Shown in pieces: positions 56,810 through 64,000 of a stretch of 64,000 nt of DNA; the first letter of the stretch is position 1; every line of letters starts with the position of its first letter. A program made the translations under genes and the position numbers. The stretch comes from Enoplolaimus lenunculus (taxonomy: Eukaryota; Nematoda; Enoplea; Enoplida; Thoracostomopsidae): positions 1-64,000 of the forward strand of contig JASANG010002860.1 of assembly GCA_030248215.1 (NCBI GenBank), in the 5' to 3' direction. Under the pieces are notes generated by a model, which saw only the letters and a list, made by a program, of their open reading frames with translations, searched no databases and was not told the DNA's origin.

Positions 56810-57887
56810 CTGTAGTGAGCCGTATAAGAGGGAAGTAAAAGGAGGGGGTCCACATTTTGAGTCCCAATCAATTGGAGTGCGTATCCCTAATAAAAGTCCG
56901 TAATGCGGATAGAGTCCCCAAACCCTAATTAATGGTAATTATCCCAAATTGTAGTGCATAAATGACTCTAGCACCAAATACAATTGAATTCGAAACTATA
57001 ATAGTACATTCTTATGCGGGGTTCACGTTATAACCGGGGCAGCTTGGGACACGTTTTGTCCCTATTAGACTATTGGGTACCATTTTGTCTGCTTATAAAC
57101 CCTATATCACATTCAAAAATTCGTTTTTGTCTGCTATCATCATGTGTAGATCACCCTTTGTCATTCAATGTCATATGATATTCGACGTATTGTCAGCGAA
57201 TATCATATAATATATTTTCAAATGTCTGCATACTTGAGGTAACATACCCAAATTGTCCTATTGAATATCATGATACTAGAATTTGAAATTTGAATTTTTG
57301 AATTATGACTGTTTTTCTAAACGGTTTCGTGCCGGAAATGAATTTGCAGACGTGTATTTGGTATTTTAAGCACAGCTGTGCATTTGTCGTCCGACTTTCC
57401 ATTAATTTATTAGCAGCCGAAAATTACACTGTCCGCTGAATATCATACGATATTCGTTTAAATTTTGGAATATCATATGATATTCGCAGAAATGTCCCAC
57501 AGTATCACGTAACATACCGTGCATTGTACACATTGATGACTTGAGAGCGGTGATTTGTAAGCTAATGTCATATGACATTCGAGTTTTGTCTGTTGACCCG
57601 ATATAAGAGCCCGAACTTTAACGTTGACGTCGAATCAACATAGGACAAACCGTGTCCCGCCTGCCCCGGTTATAACGTGAACCCCGCATTAACTATAACC
57701 TTGCACTATTGCTCAAAATTTTGATGTATTCAAGACACGTAAAAACGTTTAATTCAACGGATAGTTGCAATACCGTATAAACGAAGGTCTGGTTTACAAA
57801 TAAATAACAGTCCGTAATCCAATAACAGGGGGTACCAGTGTTGAGGCCAAATAAAAATCAGTCCCCCTCTTATTCGGGTCACTACAG
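56810..57887. mobile_element. CTGTAGTGACCC MITE carrying a nested insertion
   Basis: The ends CTGTAGTGAGCCGTATAAG and TATTCGGGTCACTACAG are flanked by TA (56808-56809 and 57888-57889). Total 1078 bp; removing the nested element at 57015-57688 and one TTA leaves 401 bp, equal to the uninterrupted copy at 54920 (402 bp). Confidence 0.85.
57015..57688. mobile_element. Harbinger-type MITE with internal palindrome series
   Basis: Inverted ends TGCGGGGTTCACGTTATAAC and GTTATAACGTGAACCCCGCA, flanked by TTA (57012-57014 and 57689-57691). Inside are six sites of the GAATATCATATGATATTC type. No transposase frame. Confidence 0.88.
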
Positions 57888-58329
57888 TATCCCGAAATCC
57901 CAAAGTCCCACCTTTGACCATGTCCTGGAATCCGAAATTTCCACCTTCGACTATATCCCGGAATCCCTAAATCCCACCTTCGACCATATCCGAAATCCCA
58001 AAATTCCACCTTCGGTCATATCCCTAAATCTCAAAATCCCAAATTCCCACCTTCGACCATATCCCGAAATACCGAAATCCCACCTTCGACCACATCCGAA
58101 AATCCTAAAGTCCCAAATCCCATCTTCGGCCATATCCCAAAATCCCACCTTCGACCATACCCCGAAATCCCAAAATCCTCGCTTCCACCATACCTCAAGT
58201 TTCAGCGGTGGGATGGTGGGAATTTGGGACGTCTACTAGGTTAAGAAAGGTCAATATATATATTAATAACAATCCATTTCCGTTTTAGTCATTTTTACTA
58301 TCAGTTTATACATCCTGAGATAAGTACAC

Positions 58330-58335
58330 TTTATT
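58330..58335 (-). terminator. Poly(A) signal overlapping the uridine phosphorylase stop
   Basis: AATAAA on the minus strand includes the TAA stop codon. If used, the 3' UTR would be only about 15-30 nt. Confidence 0.5.
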
Positions 58336-61300
58336 TAGTCTTCAATGTCCATTTGATATATTCAGCAACCAGTTGTGTCGGCCGTTGATCAAAATTGTCA
58401 TGTTCCTTTGGAATGTCATCTATGAGACGATCCAAAATTGTAGCACAAACAACGGCAGCTGAAAAATTTATAAACAGGTGTGAAAGACGCTTTCAAGTAG
58501 ACGTCTTTAAGTACTTATAGGTCTATTCTCGCTCGATCAACGAGCTCGTTCGACAAACAGTATGGTGTACTATCGGATATCCGTTTCCGTTTCCAGTAAA
58601 CTCAGAATTATATAAATCACGTATATACCTATCACGCGATTTTTCATTACAGATATGCGGCAATGGTTTGATGTGAAATAAAAATTACGAAATTCATCCA
58701 ATTTTCAAAATTTCGGTACACTCGATATTTCTTGTTTGAAATCTTAGTGGGTTCGGTGAATATTTGTAATTTGCATGAATCAATTGCTGTAGCAGAAAAG
58801 TAAAACATCTTAGAAACTTTCATATTTCAGTATCCGTTTTCCGTTTCCGCTGCCGTGTTTTTGATCACTATCCCTTTTCGTTATTTTTGCTATATGTTCA
58901 CACCCTTCTACCAGTAAATTCTGTTTAACATTCTGCGGCGTTGGCAGAGGGTGTACTGAAAGTTTAATGAGCAAGCCAAAATTTACCGATCAGCTTATAT
59001 TCGAAAACCTGTAAACGTGTTTTACACCTTTTTTCAGAACTGCCGAGAGCATATATTCATCCTCTGCTCGTCTTGAAATTAATTTTTGTTCACCTACTAC
59101 GGTGGGTAAGCGAGAAAGAAGCACCGCCTCTTTTTACGCACACTTTCACCGATGAAATTTTTGACACGGACCCGCGCAAGTGTCTTTACTACATTTCGCC
59201 AGCTGCCAAATCAAGTTGTTGGACCATAGCTAATAGGTGAGGTCATGAGAAGCTCAAATGGGCAACAAATTTTTGAAATTGAACTTATTTTTGAGTAGGA
59301 ACTCCGGCTGCGATTTGTTACGGAAAACATTCTCGTGCAATATAGACAATTGTTGAACGAGAAGCGGCAACGCAATTTCGGGCTACTTCTGTAATTTTTA
59401 TGTTGGTCCATGTTGAGGAACACAGGCCTTGTGCACCGTTAAATCTGCCAATCAATACATCTGTACGCAACAGTTCACCTTTGACCCCAGCCAGTCGACA
59501 AAGAGAACCAATGCATACAGCTTCCATTTCAATGTTGACCACGCCGTAATCTTGGTGTGCTCGAGTTAAAAAGCTTTTTACGTCTGTTTCGCTAAGGTCG
59601 TAATTGAAGCTATTCTGACGTGCTTGTTCTAAAAGTATTAAAAATCACCGCGTTCATTTAGAATACTTATTTTGAGGCAGTTAGTGAAAGATTTACAATA
59701 GCAAAAAGACATATTTTAACACCAAATACACGATTTAGAGCAGCTTTAGTGTAGAGAAAAAGTAGGTATGTCTCCACGGTATCAGTGAAAAAGTGAAGAT
59801 ATTTTTATCACAATGTTTCTGTTCGTTTTTAAAAAATTGGTCAGTGGTTTCTTAACCTTTTCTCTCATGAATATTTTCAATTTTCATATAAGATGTAATT
59901 TCAAGGTAAGATTCGATCAACAGTCTCTCACGGGTATGAGGCGTTTACGATGACCACTGCGCTACATGAGACTGAGCCTTGGGAGCGCTCACGTTTTGTG
60001 GAGATTTTGCACTGCGCATATATGTTAGAATCGATACACTGCTCACAGTGTCTGTATTACTCGTATATTAACTATATTAATGAGTGAAAGGGTTATAGAT
60101 ACTGAGAATTTTTGCATTATAAAGTATAACAGTCACTGCAGAATATATGTGGACATTAAAGATCTATAAAATAAAGATTCTATCATGACTCTGGACGAGA
60201 GCACGCAACATCTGCGCTGTCTTGTGGTTCAAAATGTACCAGCACGCGTTGCATTTTTGTCCGACCCTCCTTCAACAGGGAAGCGTAGACGTTGCTTGCA
60301 CCGTTGAAAATAAGATTATAAGAGCCGCAACTAAAGCTGTTTGAATTTACTTAACTGGCGTAAGTTTAAGAAACCTGCAATATTTATTCGCCTGAATAAG
60401 AGGGGGGTAGGCCAAAACACAACGCGCTCTTTGTACATTCTTTTGTACATAGAATGGGCCCAGTTGCACACTCTTAAGTATAAAGAGTCATTATCGACTC
60501 TTGAAAAACCCAATCAGATTTGCAAAGACAAATGTAAGTAGTTGCAGGGAAAATGAGGTGACGTGATGCAGAAAAATGCTCTCAGAGATGCACTTTGACT
60601 TTGAAACGCGAAAAGTGCATCTTCTTATTTTTAACGAGATAGCTTAAACCGTTCAATACCGTTATGTTCGCACGTTATTGAAGGGTTTAAAGCTATCTCG
60701 TTAAAAATAAGAAGATGCACTTTGACTTTGAAACGCGAAAAGTGCATCTTCTTATTTTTAACGAGATAGCTTAAACCGTTCAATACCGTTATGTTCGCAC
60801 GGTATTTAACGGTTTAAAGCTATCTCGTTAAAATAAAAGATGCACTTTGACTTTGAAACGCGAAAAGTGTATCTCCTTATTTTTAACGAGATAGCTTAGA
60901 CAGTTCAATACCGTGATGTTTGCACGTTATTGAACGGTTTAAAGCCATCTCGTTAAAAATAAGAAGATGCACTTTGAGTTTGAAACGCGAAAAGTGTATC
61001 TTCTTATTTTTAACGAGATAGCTTAAACCGTTCCATACCGTGCAAACATTGTTGGGCTTTGAAACATTTTTTGGGGAGCGCCGGTGAGCTCTCTGAATGC
61101 TTTTACCTTCATAAAACCCATCAGTTGATATGGTGTTCGCGAGAACAACTGGAAACGTCATCCGTTTACCTACTGCGAGAAGACTTTTCGCCAGGTATGG
61201 ATCAAGACGCGAATCAGACTGGTGTCTTTTGCCGAGTATAAACTAAAAACCAACGCAACAAAATGTAATTTCCACAATTTTGGTATTAATATTATAAAAA

Positions 61301-63937
61301 TTTTTTTCAATCATTTAGCGATTTTGCTTGTATCTTTCCGGCAATTTCTAGTTGCGCTCTGTTGGAAATCATATTTGTGAGTGTCATATTTATTGATATA
61401 TTTTTGATGCCATGATTTCTTATTTCATTGCAAATTCCGGTCTATATATATCTGTAAAAATCTGTTTTTAGGGTATTTATAGAATTGAACTTAATACTAT
61501 TTTCGGCGCTGCGGCCAACGTAAATATAGAACAGAGCAGTAACAGCTCTCTCTCTCTATTCCTGAACCTAAGCCTAAACGTATCAAATGGCTTATACCTA
61601 TGCCTAAGCCTAATCAAAAAATTGTCTAAAGCTTGAGCTTTACTCTATTACAGACCAGCAGAAAAACGTTCCGTCCCTTACATATGCCACACTGCATGCC
61701 TACGCAAGCTATTGTGGACGATGCATGAAACGAATCATCGAGTTTAACGAACTTACTTGTTCATACTTTGTTTCCAAAAGACCGTTGTAAGCTTTATCTG
61801 TGATCACAACCGTGCCAGGCTCAACTCCTGAAACCATATGCAATAACCTATAAAACAAAGGTACAACGTAATTGCCGGAAATGTGCCCTAGCAAACGAGA
61901 ATGTAAACCATTGTTCTGTGTCCGGCTCAGGGTCAGTTTAATCTACGCTGCGTCGGCTTCGAAATATGTTCCGGAAATTTGGGCATTGAAACTTTTTGCA
62001 ATATTTCAAATATATAATATATGATTGTGACAAGACATTTGTTTACTAACAAGCAGCCTCTAAAAGCGGCAATGAAGACGGGGTAAATAAAACAAATATA
62101 AGATTAATTTTCCGAAAATACTATATTCTTCCCGTAGTCTATTGAGTTTATAGCAACAATAGAAAAATTAATGTGGCTCATCGAGTCTCACAAGGTCTGC
62201 CAGAAATTTCCACGATGTATATATACGTATACAGAGTGTTACCAGTGGGTTGTCGTCAAATTTGTTAATCAATTCTCATTAGCCTGTCCGCTGCCAAGAA
62301 TGCAGCTTCGATAGCTAATCAGAAATCAGTTTCTCGTCTTGTAGTAACGTTTAACTGCCCGTTATTTCAAAAGTTCGTTCAGAGCCTAAGTCGTTCCAAA
62401 CAGCTTCAAGCGTTACATTTATCGCGTAAGCCTTTCATAAACAATCTACTAAAATTTTATGGAGGCAGTTTAACCTGAAATTTTGCAAGCTACAAGTTTT
62501 AGTAACATGTGACTAAGTCACAAGAGTACACTACAAAAAAATGGTGAGTCAAATTGACTCTCTCCGAAATAGGCTTTTCCTGACTACACAAATTGAGTCA
62601 AAGTTCGACTCCACCCGAGTCAAATTCGAATCAATCTGACTCTGGCGGAGTCGAATTTTGACTCAGTTTGTTGTCAGAAAAAGCCTATTTCAGAAAGAGT
62701 CAATTTGACTCACCATTTTTTGCAGTGTAGGATTAGAATTAATAACTGTTTCCTACTGGTACTGTCACTAAAGTTCTGTCATTAATTTTGGCTAAAACTT
62801 TGACTGATTCATATTTTCTATTTAGAATTTGAATTTCTGTTTAAAATGCAAATCATTTTTCGTGCGTCCTACTTGTTAAGTTTTTGCATATGGCTTTTAA
62901 AGTTTTTAATTTAAAAATAAAATATACAAAAACAATAACAATCAAGGATAAGAAACAAACTGTTGACAAACAGTCATTGAGTAAAATACCGAAACGGATA
63001 GTGACCAAAATACGCCAAATGGCGAGAAATGACCGTTTTTGTAGTCTTATAACTAGTGATCCAAATAAGTTTCCCTCAATATTTGAGAGGATGAGACTTT
63101 CATTGATACATCTTAGGCGGAACACTTTATTAATCTTTGAATGAAACATTCAAATTTAAAAAACAGTCCTACAGTTTGTACAAATGACCAGAAAAAACAA
63201 TACAACGCGATAACGATTTTCACCGAAAACTAATATTTGGTCGCAGCCAGAAAAATTAATCCACGGAAGATGCGCAACTAATAGCCTCTAGCACCTAAGT
63301 CAACCGTCTTGTCCATTCGGCTCCGCCATCCCACCAGGATAAAATTGTACACAAATAAATCATATTCTAAAATGTGTAATGTGCTGTGGATTTGTGTTTT
63401 CCATATAAACAAAGTACAAATGTGCATTGTGCATGTACATAAAGATATGCAAATCACCTTGATGGTAAACACGACAAGATCAAAATTAGGTTTTGCAAAA
63501 TCAGGGGGACAAATAGTGCATATTTAAGGGGGTCGCTTATGAATTAACCCTCGAAAAATTTCAGTTGTTTTCCATCTTGTTGAAAGCAGAATTTTAGCAA
63601 CTTTCATTTACCCTAGAAAACCAAAATTTCATTAAGTAAGCTAGAATTATCGTCTTTTCTTTTTGCAAATTTGGTAAAATTTACACCCCGAAACATCAAC
63701 TGCTTTTAATAGAGACGGCCTCCAGGCCGTCTCAAAAATGTACGTACTTATTTTACACAGTATATAATATAATATATATGTATTATATATATTTTATATA
63801 TATACATATATATTTATATTACCAAGTCCTCCACACGTTCCGCATCTGAACAAACAAACGTCCTCGCAACCAGAATAGTACAGCAATTTAAACAGTTCAG
63901 TAAACATTACTGACAGTGAAGGCATACCAATGCCATG
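58331..63937 (-). CDS. Uridine phosphorylase, 3' part (5' exons outside window)
   Basis: Five exons join in frame: 63937-63823, 61827-61757, 61242-61107, 59628-59479 and 58458-58331, giving 199 C-terminal residues. The enzyme splits uridine with phosphate into uracil and ribose-1-phosphate (pyrimidine salvage, cytosol). Visible landmarks follow human UPP1 in order: HGIGMPSLSVMFTELFKLL, then RCGTCGGLGVEPGTVVIT (phosphate-binding Arg and Thr of RxGTxGG), FILGKR, FYEEQAR (uracil-binding Gln and Arg of EGQAR), VNIEMEAVCIGSLC (ribose-binding EME), and VVCATILDRLIDD. All key residues are kept; only the Gly of EGQAR is Glu. About 110 N-terminal residues are missing upstream of 63937, where the frame enters a good acceptor (TTTTTCCAG). 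AATAAA overlaps the stop codon. UPP1 versus UPP2 cannot be decided. Confidence 0.92.
59905..59975 (-). ncRNA. tRNA-like module, degenerate
   Basis: On the minus strand: TAGCGCAGTGGTCATCG (A box), a CAT-containing anticodon-like loop, and TGTTGATCGAATCT (weak B box). The acceptor stem is poor. Within the intron between uridine phosphorylase exons at 61107 and 59628. Confidence 0.35.
60227..60452. mobile_element. MITE with AATGTACC ends, second copy
   Basis: Left AAATGTACCAGCACGCGTTG then CATTTTTGTCCGACCC; right, inverted, AATGTACAAAGAGCGCGTTG then TGTTTTGGCCTACCC. Same family as 22986-23188. In a uridine phosphorylase intron. Confidence 0.65.
60587..61045. repeat. Tandem array of about 126-bp palindromic units
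   Basis: Units start with GATGCACTTTGA at 60587, 60714, 60839 and 60966 (spacings 127, 125, 127). Within each, TTATTTTTAACGAGATAGC and its complement GCTATCTCGTTAAAAATAA face each other around CCGTTCAATACCG, and GATGCACTTT faces AAAGTGCATC. Each unit can fold as a long hairpin. It lies in a uridine phosphorylase intron, about 60 bp downstream (minus sense) of the donor at 61106. Confidence 0.9.
61512..61688. mobile_element. GCCTAA-core hAT-type MITE
   Basis: Left end GGCCAACGTAAATATAGAAC, interior CCTAAGCCTAA runs and ATTGTCTAAAGCTTGAGC, right end CGTTCCGTCCCTTACATATGCC. Flanks are not an exact duplication. In a uridine phosphorylase intron. Confidence 0.7.
62529..62727. mobile_element. CACTGCAAAAA MITE, long copy
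   Basis: Ends CACTACAAAAAAATGGTGAG and CACCATTTTTTGCAGTG, flanked by TA. Inward are GAGTCAAATTGACTC, GAGTCAAATTCGA and GGAGTCGAATTTTGACTC in both directions. Same family as 8079-8200. In a uridine phosphorylase intron. Confidence 0.82.
62728..63822. other. Uridine phosphorylase intron, no exon seen
   Basis: Overlapping 86-98 codon frames on both strands near 62853-63149 come from AT-rich DNA and have no family resemblance. A 10-bp perfect inverted repeat (GAGACGGCCT/AGGCCGTCTC) lies at 63711-63733, and TA-rich repeats at 63763-63820. Confidence 0.45.
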
Positions 63938-64000
63938 CTGGAAAAATAATTTATTCGGTTAAAATTACTTAGCTAAGTTGCGTCCACGTGCCTAGCTTGG

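Larger units (their letters stand above)
56690..58200. repeat. Minisatellite of CCCACCTTCGACCATAT units, split by a transposon
   Basis: Units of roughly 22-45 bp built from CCACCTTCGACCATATCCC and AAATCCCAAAATCCC fill 56690-56809 and 57890-58200. The two halves are separated by the TA-flanked MITE at 56810-57887, so they were one array. Frames across it on both strands are repeat artefacts. Confidence 0.85.

Noticed and set aside
56583-58239. Proline/isoleucine-rich and Gly/Trp-rich frames over the CCACCTTCGACC array
   Set aside because: They are minisatellite translations, open on both strands because the unit lacks stop codons.
62853-63149. 86- and 98-codon overlapping frames
   Set aside because: Both strands are open over the same AT-rich stretch in a uridine phosphorylase intron, with low-complexity Lys/Ile/Phe content; no recognisable domain.

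Overview
This is a AT-rich metazoan (invertebrate-type) nuclear window. The genes are split by phase-consistent GT-AG introns, many long, and the rest is crowded with short non-autonomous DNA transposons. I cannot name the species. The TTAGGC-rich tracts recall the nematode telomere repeat, but here they are internal parts of dispersed MITEs, so they say nothing about phylum. I found no bacterial, viral or CRISPR-like system.

Five genes are supported by spliced reading frames. (1) An SLC2/GLUT-like sugar transporter lies on the minus strand at 6669-9872 (4 exons, 523 aa). (2) A short nucleoredoxin/tryparedoxin-like protein lies on the minus strand at 17313-25668 (3 exons, 150 aa, WCPPC motif). 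(3) An SLC29 equilibrative nucleoside transporter lies on the plus strand at 30461-52017 (13 exons, 548 aa). (4) A SCOC (short coiled-coil protein) gene lies antisense inside intron 4 of the transporter, on the minus strand at 39104-42031 (3 exons, 201 aa). (5) The 3' part of a uridine phosphorylase gene lies on the minus strand at 58331-63937 (5 exons visible, 199 aa, 5' end outside the window). The nucleoside transporter and uridine phosphorylase are convergent neighbours about 6.3 kb apart and act in consecutive steps of nucleoside salvage.

Between and inside the genes are several mobile families. One is a large set of hAT-type MITEs (8-bp target duplications) whose ends begin CAGGGTG, TAGGGA or CAGGGATGG and whose bodies are built of iterated hexamers such as CCGGAA, CCGAAT, CCGGAT or GTCTCG. 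A second hAT-type set has TTAGGC cores. Others are TA-flanked MITEs, Harbinger-type MITEs (TTA target duplications), a LINE reverse-transcriptase fragment, a cluster of tRNA-like (SINE-type) modules at 25.9-29.4 kb, and local tandem duplications.

The most notable observations are these: a 42-bp in-frame tandem duplication that copies the splice donor and the TM1 motif of the nucleoside transporter; loss of the conserved TM8 Asp/Arg pair in that transporter; a hAT MITE whose target duplication overlaps the predicted start codon of the sugar transporter; a three-level nest of minisatellite, TA-MITE and Harbinger MITE; and a tandem array of large palindromes beside a uridine phosphorylase splice donor.
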